Origin: Ignavibacteria bacterium
GTDB taxonomy: Bacteria > Bacteroidota > Ignavibacteria > UBA10030
Assembly: GCA_016873755.1 (NCBI GenBank)
Contig: VGWB01000017.1
Location: 1 to 32,893, forward strand
Direction: 5' to 3'
DNA length: 32,893 bases
Made by a program: the position numbers and the translations under genes. The notes beneath the pieces are model-generated. The model ran no database searches and was not told the origin of the DNA. It saw only the letters and a program-made list of their open reading frames with translations. Positions 15,301-22,578 of the stretch are shown piece by piece; the stretch's first letter is position 1, and each line of letters opens with the position of its first letter.

Positions 15301-15964
15301 CATCTCGGGAAGCAGCCTCTTCACGCAAGACATTCACCTCTTCGAGAGTGACCCTGGACTGTCGTTCCGTTTTCGCTATAGCCAAAGGCGAAGCCTTATC
15401 CGTTTCGTTTCCGCCGCGGAGCGGGGCTACCAACGGGAGCGGTCGGTCAGGATACGTTCGCAGCTTCTTCGCGAGATTGGCAATCAGACGGAATTTACCA
15501 ACAAGCTCGATCAGGTTGCCGCCACGACGACTTCGCCGCGTGAGCGTGACCTGCTTTCGAACCAACTTCGAACAGAATTTTCCTATCGACCTAAGCCTGT
15601 CTGGGAAATTGCGCTTGGTATCGGGGTCTCACGAACTACGCATCGCTTCGAAGGCCGTCAAGTGACAGCCGACGTCAACGAGCAGAGCCTACGGCTGACG
15701 TACGCTTTTCAGGGCGTCGGTCAGTTGCGCACGGAAGTGAGCCGCGAGGAGGCTAGCGTTCCGCTGGCAGCAGGTGAGGTGCTGCAGCCATTTCCCTATG
15801 AGTTTACCAACGGCCGTGTCGTTGGGAAGACGTTCCTCTGGCAGCTCGCTCTTGACTATCGGTTTAATCAATACGTGCAGGTCACCGTTGGATACAACGG
15901 CCGCACGGAAGGAGGGAGGAGACCAGTCCACACAGCCCGAGCTGAGGCCAGGGCGTTCTTCTAA
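12383..15964 (+). CDS. Large outer-membrane-type beta-rich surface protein
   Basis: This 1193-residue protein has a signal peptide (basic start, hydrophobic core at about residues 14-24, Ala-rich cleavage region near 25-28) and is built of many short amphipathic strands. It ends in Phe-Phe, as outer-membrane beta-barrels often do. A segment at 327-373 (VYVNGEV...RG...DYTIDYASGEIFFSPRR...ITVDFEY) resembles a repeat I associate with SprA-like and related surface proteins of this phylum. At 874-885, DLNGNTIADEAE fits a calcium-binding EF-hand or dockerin-like loop. No plug domain or catalytic site was seen. A role in secretion, gliding or surface structure is possible but not shown. An inverted repeat (15993-16031) follows it. 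Confidence 0.7.
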   Translation: MLHVSVRTPLRFRSLIALTVVLSLQLPAQQAQLPSHSPSRKSALFQLTAYDTLYKLPHGFILPSSELVLLDSTEALLRDKDYQVQYRDGTLVLTPSLRSRLATDTLHHLMSVSYYPLPLGLRREYTLREVIARKDSQGVERRFVTPSPRPFSIDDVIGPGLQKSGTIFRGFTVGSNRDMSLNSGFRMQLSGIIASDMNLVAALTDENSPIQPEGTTTTLQELDKIFVELSGSTYAVTLGDFNLQRTQKQGGEFGGLLRKLQGATGSLRSKNLLDAQTVGSFSLTGATARGKFATNQFQGIEGSQGPYRLSGREGSGRPVIIAGTERVYVNGEVMTRGETQDYTIDYASGEIFFSPRRLITNASRITVDFEYSDRNFTRNLVGASADGSALGGRIRFSAMLFQEADDPDAPIEFTFDDATRSLLKESGTDRLRASLPGERYVGRDSLTGAPKGQYVRRDTTIGGRQLTVFVFAPGDPQAAYAVTFSYVDRVPSDSAGYVRSAVGRFQFAGIGNGNYMPVQFIPIPELHRLFSGAASADVISDLDLSFEYALSTFDRNRLSTRDDDDQRGSAVKFSAQYNPKRIAIGNTNLGELDAKVSGRYVQRQFLPLDRIDEIEFKRKWDLSVASRADELIQEASLTYRPLAALSLGGSYGLMERTGGFRSRRKMLQSSLTDSSLPRGIYEIEHIQSANDETSDESEWLRQRGTLEFDVWRLRPGIRVEMEQREQHPMNGDSLFRGSFRLVEVSPRLAFEPGGPLSATAEAQIRTEDSASVGNLRRASRSFTQIYSWWLRDWHSLSSTLSLSIRKTRFTDEFRTRGNVDVNSTLLRFQSRYAPGRRALDLDVLYEFSNERSAQLERVFIRAPKGTGNYKYLGDLNGNTIADEAEFEQTRFDGDYVVFYLPGDELVPVVDLKAGFRARFRPSTLVPKPSSVLEHLLASLSTETVGRIDERSTESESRQIYLLNFARFQNPATTISGSSLFTQDIHLFESDPGLSFRFRYSQRRSLIRFVSAAERGYQRERSVRIRSQLLREIGNQTEFTNKLDQVAATTTSPRERDLLSNQLRTEFSYRPKPVWEIALGIGVSRTTHRFEGRQVTADVNEQSLRLTYAFQGVGQLRTEVSREEASVPLAAGEVLQPFPYEFTNGRVVGKTFLWQLALDYRFNQYVQVTVGYNGRTEGGRRPVHTARAEARAFF

Positions 15965-15992
15965 CGGTCACCATGGAAGCGCATAGATCAAC

Positions 15993-16031
15993 CGGACAAT
16001 GATGCACGTGCACCATCCTCAGGATTGTCCG
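15993..16031 (+). terminator. Inverted repeat after the large surface protein gene
   Basis: CGGACAAT (15993-16000) pairs with ATTGTCCG (16024-16031), and GATC lies outside both arms. The loop contains the palindrome TGCACGTGCA. There is no T run after it, so it may be a weak or factor-dependent terminator, or a binding site. The rest of the gap to the helicase gene (to 16230) shows only a weak promoter candidate. Confidence 0.4.
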
Positions 16032-16149
16032 ATCGATCTGCTTCCCGTGTGCGCTCGCTTGCGACTTGATGGATACCGGAGGCACGTCAAGGACGCCATC
16101 CGCAGGCGTGCAACGGACGTTCCATTTCTGTCCCGCTAGATGTTTCCGA

Positions 16150-16180
16150 TTGCCTGCTCCCGGAAAATTTCTTACCATAG
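16150..16180 (+). promoter_or_regulatory. Weak candidate promoter of pcrA
   Basis: TTG (16150-16152) is followed after 20 bases by TACCATAG (16173-16180), which keeps TA, one T and the final G of the element. Initiation near 16187 would give a leader of about 44 bases. Confidence 0.35.
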
Positions 16181-16230
16181 GATAGAGAGCAGCACGATTC
16201 GCCACTCCCTTTTGTTTCCTCTAGAACTCC

Positions 16231-18462
16231 ATGTCATTTCTGCAGGACCTCAATCCGGTTCAACTGGAGGCCGTCAAGGTCACGAACGGCCCGTTGATGA
16301 TCATTGCCGGCGCTGGAAGCGGCAAGACGCGTGTGCTGACCTATCGTGTCGCCTACCTGATGAGTTGCGGCGTGCCTGCATATCAGATTCTGGCGTTGAC
16401 GTTCACCAACAAGGCGGCAAGCGAAATGAAGGAACGGATCGTCAAGCTCGTTGGCGAGAAGGCAAAGGAGGTCTGGATGGGAACGTTCCATTCCATTTTC
16501 GCGCGCATCCTTCGAAAAGAGGCAAAGCTAATCGGCTACAACCGGAATTTCACCATCTACGATTCAGATGATTCCCTCGGAACCGTCAAGAAGTGTATGG
16601 AGAAACGCAGCATCGCAACCCAGCAGATTGTGCCGCAGGCGGTGGCAGCACGGATCAGCAGTGCGAAGAACCAGCTCATAACGCCGAAGGCATACGCCCA
16701 CCTGGCACGTGATTTCGTTGATGAAAAAGTCGCCGGTGTGTACGAGGAATACGAGGTGGCACTGAAACGCAGCAACGCGCTAGATTTTGACGATCTTCTC
16801 GTCAAACCCATCGAGCTTTTCCACCATCATCCGGATACGCTCAAGAAGTACCACCACCGCTTTCGTTTCGTTCTGGTGGATGAGTTCCAGGACACGAATC
16901 GCGCGCAATACGCGGTCGTGAGACTCCTCGGTCAGCAGCATCGCAATATCTGTGTTGTCGGGGATGATGCCCAGAGTATTTACGCGTTTCGCGGGGCCGA
17001 TATTCGGAATATTCTCGATTTTGCCAAGGATTACCCGGACTGCAAAACGTATCGGTTGGAGCAGAATTACCGGTCGACAAAGAGCATACTCGGCGTCGCT
17101 GATAGGCTCATTAAGAACAATATCGACCAGCTACACAAGCGTCTCTGGACTGCGAATGCCCAGGGAGATCCTGTCACGCTGCTCGATTGTCATGACGAAC
17201 GCGATGAGGGATACCAGATTCTGCAGGCCATCCAGGCGGAGATCATCGAGAATAGCCTCGCGCTGAAGGACTTCGTGGTTCTCTATCGAACGAATGCCCA
17301 GTCCCGCGCGATTGAGGATGTGCTGCGAAGAAACGGAATTCCCTACGAGATCGTCGGTGGCATCCGGTTCTACGAGCGGAAGGAAATCAAGGATGTTCTT
17401 GCTTACCTGAGATTGCTCGTGAATCCTGATGACAATGAGAGTTACCTGCGTGCTGTAAATTATCCGGCGAGGGGCATAGGAGCCACCAGCATCGGGCGAC
17501 TGGCAGGCTTTGCCGACGAGCGGGAGTTGAGCTTGTACAGGGCGACAAAGTCCGTTGATCAGATGGAGGGGCTCCAGGATCGCGTGAAGAAAAGCATCCG
17601 ACAATTCCGCACATTTGTTGAGAAATACACATTGTTGAAGGCCCAGATGTCTCTCAGCGAGCTCATTCGATCGATGGTCGATGAGCTCGGCATCCTCAAA
17701 GCATACAAAGAGGAAGGGACGCCGGAATCGATGGGGCGCCGGGAGAACGTTCAGGAACTCCTCTCGGCTATCACAGAGTTCGGTGAGGAGCATCCTGACG
17801 GGACTCTCGAGGCGTTCCTCGAGGAGGTTACGCTCGTATCTGATATCGACGCGTGGGACGAAACGCGAAACGTTGTTACGCTGATGACGCTCCATTCATC
17901 GAAAGGCCTTGAGTTCCCCATCGTTTTCATTGCTGGCGTGGAGGAGGGGCTTCTCCCGTTCTATTCGACCACCATCGAAACAAGCGAGCTCGAAGAAGAG
18001 CGCAGGCTGTTCTACGTCGGCATCACTCGAGCTCAAACAAGGCTCTACCTGACGAAAACGCAGATGCGCTACCGTTTCGGTGAGGCGAGTTTTGCGAGCC
18101 CTTCCCGATTCCTCTCCGAACTCGGTGATGACTCCATGCGCATATCGGAAAGCAAGGTTAGTCGGAGAGTCTTCACAACGGAGCAAATGGAGAGAGGGTG
18201 GAACGGGAGGCGGCGTTTAGGTGCACATCGAAGGACTGTTCGCGAAGAAGATGTTTACCGCCACGAAACCCCAAACTACGAAGAAGAATCCCAGGAAGCG
18301 TTTGAATTGAAGCAGGGCGCTACGGTGCGTCACGAAGTGTTCGGGAAAGGGAAGGTCATCAAGGTCAGCGGCAAAGGGGAGGCCATGAAGGCGGTCGTTC
18401 ACTTCGAAGAACACGGCGTGAAAAATCTCATCGTCAAATTCGCCCGCCTGCGATCCGCATGA
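16231..18462 (+). CDS. pcrA: PcrA/UvrD-type DNA helicase
   Basis: This 743-residue superfamily 1A helicase unwinds DNA 3'-5' with ATP, in nucleotide excision repair, mismatch repair and removal of recombinase filaments. Visible motifs: the Q motif glutamine at residue 11, Walker A AGAGSGKT (26-33), motif Ia LTFTNKAASEMKERI, Walker B VDEFQDTN with D217 and E218, motif III GDDAQSIYAFRGA, motif IV QNYRS, motif V VTLMTLHSSKGLEFP, and motif VI VGITRAQTRLYL. The C-terminal 45 residues (HEVFGKGKVIKVSG...VHFEEHGVKNLIVKFARL) form the Tudor-like RNA-polymerase-binding tail seen in PcrA. Length is typical. It converges on a small minus-strand gene with only 4 bases between the stops. Confidence 0.95.
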   Translation: MSFLQDLNPVQLEAVKVTNGPLMIIAGAGSGKTRVLTYRVAYLMSCGVPAYQILALTFTNKAASEMKERIVKLVGEKAKEVWMGTFHSIFARILRKEAKLIGYNRNFTIYDSDDSLGTVKKCMEKRSIATQQIVPQAVAARISSAKNQLITPKAYAHLARDFVDEKVAGVYEEYEVALKRSNALDFDDLLVKPIELFHHHPDTLKKYHHRFRFVLVDEFQDTNRAQYAVVRLLGQQHRNICVVGDDAQSIYAFRGADIRNILDFAKDYPDCKTYRLEQNYRSTKSILGVADRLIKNNIDQLHKRLWTANAQGDPVTLLDCHDERDEGYQILQAIQAEIIENSLALKDFVVLYRTNAQSRAIEDVLRRNGIPYEIVGGIRFYERKEIKDVLAYLRLLVNPDDNESYLRAVNYPARGIGATSIGRLAGFADERELSLYRATKSVDQMEGLQDRVKKSIRQFRTFVEKYTLLKAQMSLSELIRSMVDELGILKAYKEEGTPESMGRRENVQELLSAITEFGEEHPDGTLEAFLEEVTLVSDIDAWDETRNVVTLMTLHSSKGLEFPIVFIAGVEEGLLPFYSTTIETSELEEERRLFYVGITRAQTRLYLTKTQMRYRFGEASFASPSRFLSELGDDSMRISESKVSRRVFTTEQMERGWNGRRRLGAHRRTVREEDVYRHETPNYEEESQEAFELKQGATVRHEVFGKGKVIKVSGKGEAMKAVVHFEEHGVKNLIVKFARLRSA

Positions 18463-18466
18463 ACTG

Positions 18467-18901
18467 TTATCCCGCCTGCAGCTTCGAGCTCACCAGCACG
18501 ATGCTCTCCCAGTAGTCTGGATGGATATAGTGGGTGATGAGGGAATTGAACTCCGGGACCCTGGGTGAGGGGACGATGACGTAGAGCATGGCCTGTCGGC
18601 CTGTCTTCTTGTCGAATTGGTCAAGAAACACGTTGTACTGTGTGAGCGCGTGTTCCGTCTCGAAATCATTGTCCCCCGTCTTCGCCTCGCCGATGATGTA
18701 CCGCTCCTGCTGAGCATCAAATGCGTAGAGGTCAGGTTCTTTATCCTCTTGATCGCCGTACCCGTCGTTATGCAGCCGCTGCGCACGGGGAACACCGCCC
18801 ACTCCATCAGCGCCGAGAATTCGATACCCCAGATCCCTGAATATCGAGAGGAGCTCTTCAACGAGCTGCTGATGTTTCTCAGGGTCGTTGCGAAGGTGCA
18901 T
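18467..18901 (-). CDS. Small PD-(D/E)XK-like nuclease-fold protein
   Basis: This 144-residue protein carries a pattern like the PD-(D/E)XK nuclease core: PD at residues 56-57, 14 residues later EAK (72-74) at the end of a hydrophobic strand (ERYIIGEAK), preceded by an N-terminal helix with several Glu and followed by an Asp/Glu-rich helix (DNDFETEHALTQYNVFLDQF) and the strand AMLYVIVPS. That suits a Mg-dependent nuclease or a VRR-NUC/Holliday-resolvase-like fold. It has no other domain. The gene follows bshA by 38 bases on the same strand and converges on pcrA with a 4-base gap. No ribosome binding site was obvious at the start. Function is inferred from one motif only. Confidence 0.6.
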   Translation of the reverse strand: MHLRNDPEKHQQLVEELLSIFRDLGYRILGADGVGGVPRAQRLHNDGYGDQEDKEPDLYAFDAQQERYIIGEAKTGDNDFETEHALTQYNVFLDQFDKKTGRQAMLYVIVPSPRVPEFNSLITHYIHPDYWESIVLVSSKLQAG

Positions 18902-18939
18902 TGTTTGCTGTCACGAACCAGCGAGAGCCACGAAGAGTC

Positions 18940-20076
18940 TCACGATGCAGGAACGGCGGAACGGGCGAGGATCTTCTCGTAGTACCGTTCATACTGCGTT
19001 ACGATTTTTGACGCCTCGAATTCAAGCGCTCGTTCGCGCGCTGCCTTGGCAAAGAGACGATGTTTTGATGGATTCGAGAGGAGTTCAATGGCGTACCTGG
19101 CCATCCGGTCGATGTCTCCGATTTCAGCGATGTAACCGGTTTGCCCATGAACCTGAAGCTCCGGCAATCCGCCAACACTTGAAGACACCACCGGAACCTC
19201 GCATGCCATGGCCTCCAGAGCGGAGAGACCGAAACTCTCAGACTGGCTGGGCATCAGGAACAGATCAGCGGCCGCCAGGATGTGGATGATGTCGGTCTGC
19301 TTGCCGAGGAACCTGACATGCTCGTGGATACCGAGCTCGCGGGAGAGCATCTCACACTGGGAGCGTTCGGGGCCGTCGCCGACGAGGAGAAGCGTGCCAG
19401 GGATTTTCTTCCGAACCTCGTTGAAGATGTGGATGGCGTCCTCTACACGCTTCACCTTTCGGAAATTCGACGTGTGAACGACGATCTTTTCCCCATGCGG
19501 GGCGAAGTGTCTCGTCACATCGTCACAGGGTGTCCGCTGATATTTCGTTGTATCAACGAAATTCGGAATCACCTCGATCTCTTTCACGATACCGTAGTTG
19601 GTGAGCGTCTTTTCCTTGAGAAAGCGGGAAACCGCAGTGACGCCGTCACTCTGCTCAATGCTGAATTTCATCACCGGAAGGAAGCTCGGCTCCAACCCGA
19701 CGAGCGTAATGTCCGTTCCGTGGAGTGTTGTGATGACTTTTGTGTTCGGCGTGGCCAGCATTTGCCTGGCGAGGTAGGCGCTGGTTGCATGGGGGATAGC
19801 GTAATGGCAGTGAAAGAGATCAAGCTTTTCATACTGTGCCACTTCGACCATCTTGCTGGCGAGGGCAAGAGTGTAGAGCGGAAAGTCGAACAGTGGGTAG
19901 TTAGAGACCTCCACTTCGTGGAACATGATGTTGCCCATGAAGCCGCTTAATCGCATCGGAATCGCGTAGCTGATGAAGTGTACGGAATGACCCCGCTCAG
20001 CAAGCGCTTTCCCGAGCTCTGTAGCAACAACGCCGCTGCCACCATATGTCGGATAGCAGGTTATTCCAATCTTCAT
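18940..20076 (-). CDS. bshA: BshA, bacillithiol N-acetylglucosaminyl-malate synthase
   Basis: This 378-residue GT-B fold (GT4) glycosyltransferase joins N-acetylglucosamine from the UDP sugar to L-malate, the first step of bacillithiol synthesis. The diagnostic opening MKIGITCYPTYGGSGVVATELG, with GGSG at 12-15, the ISYAIPMRL segment, HCHYAIPHATSAYLA, TTLHGTDITLVG and the C-terminal nucleotide-sugar site SESFGLSALEAMACEVPVV are all present. Length is normal. It has its own promoter (20129-20101) but also lies downstream of the ABC exporter genes on the same strand (89-base gap). BshB1, the next enzyme, is encoded at the left end of the window. Confidence 0.95.
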   Translation of the reverse strand: MKIGITCYPTYGGSGVVATELGKALAERGHSVHFISYAIPMRLSGFMGNIMFHEVEVSNYPLFDFPLYTLALASKMVEVAQYEKLDLFHCHYAIPHATSAYLARQMLATPNTKVITTLHGTDITLVGLEPSFLPVMKFSIEQSDGVTAVSRFLKEKTLTNYGIVKEIEVIPNFVDTTKYQRTPCDDVTRHFAPHGEKIVVHTSNFRKVKRVEDAIHIFNEVRKKIPGTLLLVGDGPERSQCEMLSRELGIHEHVRFLGKQTDIIHILAAADLFLMPSQSESFGLSALEAMACEVPVVSSSVGGLPELQVHGQTGYIAEIGDIDRMARYAIELLSNPSKHRLFAKAARERALEFEASKIVTQYERYYEKILARSAVPAS

Positions 20077-20100
20077 GCGAACGCCCCTTTTCTCGGTGAG

Positions 20101-20129
20101 ATAATACTGAGAATTGGAGGAACAAACAA
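20101..20129 (-). promoter_or_regulatory. Promoter of bshA (TTGTTT-N17-TATTAT)
   Basis: On the minus strand TTGTTT (20129-20124) is followed after 17 bases by TATTAT (20106-20101), near the sigma-70 optimum; counted from TTG the spacing is again 20. Initiation near 20094 would give a leader of about 18 bases to the bshA start codon. Confidence 0.55.
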
Positions 20130-20164
20130 GGGCCTAGAGGGTGCAGCCACTGGGATAGGGTGTC

Positions 20165-21016
20165 TCAGTAATCTTGCCTCGAAAAGTACCACGACGCAAG
20201 GGCGTAGATTGCGCTGGCGGAGAGAAGTGAAAAGACGAACGGCATGATCGAAAAATCGGAAACAGCCTGAGGGCCCAGCATCCTGTCGTACGGATTCATA
20301 CCGATCAATCGCGTCGCATTCTGCAGCATGCCGCTGACCTGCGGTGTCACATAGTAGATCACGTCGAGCGTGCGGCGGTAGATGTCGTTGCTCCACAGAT
20401 TGTAGAGACCCGCTTGGCGTGACTCCAGGGCGCCGGCTAAGAACCAGAAAAGGAATCCCAGCATGATTGCGAGGGCCTGGCTGCGCGTCACGAGGCTCAC
20501 AAGGGCAACGACGGAGTAGTAGAACGCGAATGCAACGACGACCATCAGGGCAGATAAGAGGAATCCCCAATGCCAGACACCGATCTTGACACCGAAGATA
20601 AGCCAGATGGCAACAGCAAAATAGAGGATGTTCAACCCGATGGCGACTGTTGATCCGATGGCTCTTGAGAGGAAGAGCGTTGTTCGGGAAAGCGGTTTGC
20701 TCAGGAAAAGCTCTGCTGTCCCTTTCTCCAGCATCGACGGGATAATACCTGCGATGGCGAAAATTCCCAGGAACATGATCGCAGACGCAGAGCTCCGCTG
20801 CAACTGGATCAGAATGAAGTCCACTGGACTGACCCCCATCAGGCTCTTCGCTGGAATTGGATTCCCGAGAACGACGATGCTTGAACCGTCAGGCGATGCG
20901 TTGACCGCAAGTGCAACAAACAGGATGATGAGATTTCCGACGGCAAAGTAGAAGATCAGGGTACCTCGGAGGATGGCCTCTCGAACGCTGAAGATGATCA
21001 TGGACAGAATCTTCAT
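20165..21016 (-). CDS. ABC-2 type exporter permease
   Basis: This 283-residue integral membrane protein has about six hydrophobic segments in the arrangement of ABC-2/NosY-type permeases. The EKGTAELFLSKPLSRTTLFLSRAIG segment is the typical cytoplasmic coupling region of this family. A larger external loop lies between the first two membrane segments. Its start overlaps the stop of the ATPase gene upstream (ATGA), so the pair forms one transporter. Substrate is unknown; copper-related NosY relatives, lipid and antibiotic exporters all share this layout. Confidence 0.85.
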   Translation of the reverse strand: MKILSMIIFSVREAILRGTLIFYFAVGNLIILFVALAVNASPDGSSIVVLGNPIPAKSLMGVSPVDFILIQLQRSSASAIMFLGIFAIAGIIPSMLEKGTAELFLSKPLSRTTLFLSRAIGSTVAIGLNILYFAVAIWLIFGVKIGVWHWGFLLSALMVVVAFAFYYSVVALVSLVTRSQALAIMLGFLFWFLAGALESRQAGLYNLWSNDIYRRTLDVIYYVTPQVSGMLQNATRLIGMNPYDRMLGPQAVSDFSIMPFVFSLLSASAIYALASWYFSRQDY

Positions 21017-21948
21017 GTGGCTTCCCCGGACTTAAGAACCTGGATGAAGTAGTCCTCGAGGCTTGCTCGTTTCGCTGTCAGCGTCTCGATGAAAATGCCG
21101 TCTCGCCGCAAGAGGTCGATAACCTGGTTGAGAGCTCGCGTATCCGGGACGGCAACATGGAGGAGTTTCCCCTCGGCACGCACGTTCTTTGCCACCAGTC
21201 CGATAGAGTCAACCAGGCGCTGAGGAAGGGGAGTTACAACCTGAATTTCGTATTCCAGCTGGGGAGCCGTAATGTCGCTGATCGTTCCTACCCGCAGTAC
21301 CTGCCCCTTGTCGAGGATTGCGACACGGTCGCAGATCAGCTCGACCTCGGAGAGGAGATGAGAGTTGAGAAATATCGTCGCTCCCTGAGCTCTCAGATCT
21401 TTGAGCACGTCACGAATCTCTTTGCGTCCCACGGGGTCAACACCATCGGTAGGCTCGTCCAGAAAAAGGAGCTCCGGATTATTGAGCAACGCCTGGGCCA
21501 TCCCGAGCCTCTGCAACATCCCCTTGGAATACCGCTTTATCTTCACGTTCATCCAATCTTTCAGCCCAACTCGTTCCAGGAGTGACCGTGCTTTCTGCAT
21601 GAGAGAAGGACCCTTCAAGCCGTGAAGTCCGCCGAAGAGAAGGAGTGTCTGCAGGCCCGTGAGAAAAGGGGGATACCTGTGGTTTTCGGGCAAGTAGCCG
21701 CTTTTCTTGCGGATGTGGATGGCACCGAGCTTGTGTCCAAACACCTGGGCGTCCCCCGAGGTAGGATAGGCGATGGAGAGAAGGATCTTGACGAAAGTTG
21801 TCTTGCCAGCTCCATTCGGGCCCAGGAGCCCGAAGATTTCACCCCGGGTCACCGAGAGGTCAACGGCCTTCAGGGCTTCGACCCGCGACGACCTGATCAG
21901 CCCCGAGCGGAACGTTTTTGAGAGAGCACGTGTTTCTACTATTGTCAT
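21013..21948 (-). CDS. ABC transporter ATP-binding protein
   Basis: This 311-residue ATPase drives the adjoining ABC-2 permease. Walker A is GPNGAGKTT (43-51), the signature is YSKGMLQRLGMAQAL, Walker B is ELLFLDEPTDGVDP, and the switch His lies in NSHLLSEVELICDR. About 80 residues at the C-terminus form an extension common in exporters of the CcmA/NatA type. I place the start at 21948 (MTIVETRALSKTF) because homology to the family begins there; an ATG 93 bases upstream would run through the promoter. The promoter at 21990-21961 would then give a leader of only a few bases, so the message may be nearly leaderless. Confidence 0.9.
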   Translation of the reverse strand: MTIVETRALSKTFRSGLIRSSRVEALKAVDLSVTRGEIFGLLGPNGAGKTTFVKILLSIAYPTSGDAQVFGHKLGAIHIRKKSGYLPENHRYPPFLTGLQTLLLFGGLHGLKGPSLMQKARSLLERVGLKDWMNVKIKRYSKGMLQRLGMAQALLNNPELLFLDEPTDGVDPVGRKEIRDVLKDLRAQGATIFLNSHLLSEVELICDRVAILDKGQVLRVGTISDITAPQLEYEIQVVTPLPQRLVDSIGLVAKNVRAEGKLLHVAVPDTRALNQVIDLLRRDGIFIETLTAKRASLEDYFIQVLKSGEAT

Positions 21949-21960
21949 CAGTCGGCAGGC

Positions 21961-21990
21961 AAGGTATCCAAAAAAGGAGTACTTTGTCAA
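21961..21990 (-). promoter_or_regulatory. Promoter of the ABC exporter genes
   Basis: On the minus strand TTGACA (21990-21985) is followed after 18 bases by TACCTT (21966-21961). Initiation is expected near 21954, six bases before the chosen start codon. It stands back to back with the SUF promoter, about 45 bases away. Confidence 0.6.
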
Positions 21991-22034
21991 GTAATGGCAG
22001 ATAGATGAGGGGCTTAGGGATATGTTGTTTTCGC

Positions 22035-22064
22035 TTGACATGAACCCGGATTCTTGAGTACATT
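22035..22064 (+). promoter_or_regulatory. Promoter of the rrf2-suf operon
   Basis: TTGACA (22035-22040) is followed after 18 bases by TACATT (22059-22064). Initiation near 22071 would start the message a few bases before the leader hairpin at 22076-22110, leaving a 70-base leader to the rrf2 start codon. Confidence 0.65.
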
Positions 22065-22075
22065 CAAAATATGAG

Positions 22076-22110
22076 AAATCAAGGACATCGGAGCGTTCTT
22101 GATTTTTTTT
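22076..22110 (+). terminator. Terminator-like hairpin in the SUF operon leader
   Basis: An 11-bp stem (22076-22086 with 22095-22105, including one G-U pair) with an 8-base loop runs into eight consecutive T (22103-22110). The form is that of an intrinsic terminator on the plus strand. No plus-strand gene precedes it for more than 3 kb (the upstream genes run the other way), so it is placed to act on the operon's own message as an attenuator or as a 5' protective hairpin. Confidence 0.7.
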
Positions 22111-22122
22111 GGACGTATGTAG

Positions 22123-22137
22123 GACTTACTAGGTCGG
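22123..22137 (+). promoter_or_regulatory. Candidate Rrf2/IscR-type operator
   Basis: GACT (22123-22126), six bases, then GTCGG (22133-22137) fits the core of the IscR-type dyad (GACT-N6-GTCRR), though the outer positions match poorly. It lies just before the rrf2 start codon, where an autoregulator of the operon might bind. This is a weak motif call. Confidence 0.35.
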
Positions 22138-22143
22138 ATTTCC

Positions 22144-22548
22144 ATGCTACAGCTTTCAAAGAAGGTTGAGTATGGACTGATTGCCCTGCGGCACATGGCA
22201 ATGAAGCCGTTGGGTACGGTCTTCACAGCCAAAGAGTTGGCGAAGGAATATGACCTTCCCTATGAGCTCCTGGCGAAGATTCTTCAGAAGCTGGCGCGCG
22301 CGGGAATGGTCAGGTCGCTGCAGGGGGTGAGGGGCGGCTATTCGCTGGCGAAGCGGGCTGATGAACTCACGGTTGCCGATGTGATCAACGTCATCGAGGA
22401 GACGCGGCCGATGGTTGCCGAATGTTATACCGAAGGTCCGGAGAGCTGTTATCTGTTCGGATCGTGCACCATCCGGCGGCCTCTCGGCAAGCTCCAGCGA
22501 AACCTGAACGTCCTGTTTGATGAGATGACCGTTCAGGAAATTGTCTGA
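22144..22548 (+). CDS. Rrf2-family iron-sulfur regulator of the SUF operon
   Basis: This 134-residue winged-helix protein is an Rrf2-family (IscR/SufR-like) transcription regulator. The helix-turn-helix lies at about residues 26-50, followed by the wing with GVRGGYSLAK (61-70). Three cysteines, C94, C102 and C108, sit where IscR carries its iron-sulfur ligands (CYTEGPESCYLFGSC), with a slightly longer first spacing than in E. coli IscR. It is the first gene of the SUF operon, so it most likely senses cluster status and controls its own operon. The leader hairpin and dyad upstream are candidate control sites. Confidence 0.88.
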   Translation: MLQLSKKVEYGLIALRHMAMKPLGTVFTAKELAKEYDLPYELLAKILQKLARAGMVRSLQGVRGGYSLAKRADELTVADVINVIEETRPMVAECYTEGPESCYLFGSCTIRRPLGKLQRNLNVLFDEMTVQEIV

Positions 22549-22578
22549 CCACGGGCAAGGAGAGCGTGCGAGGATGTT

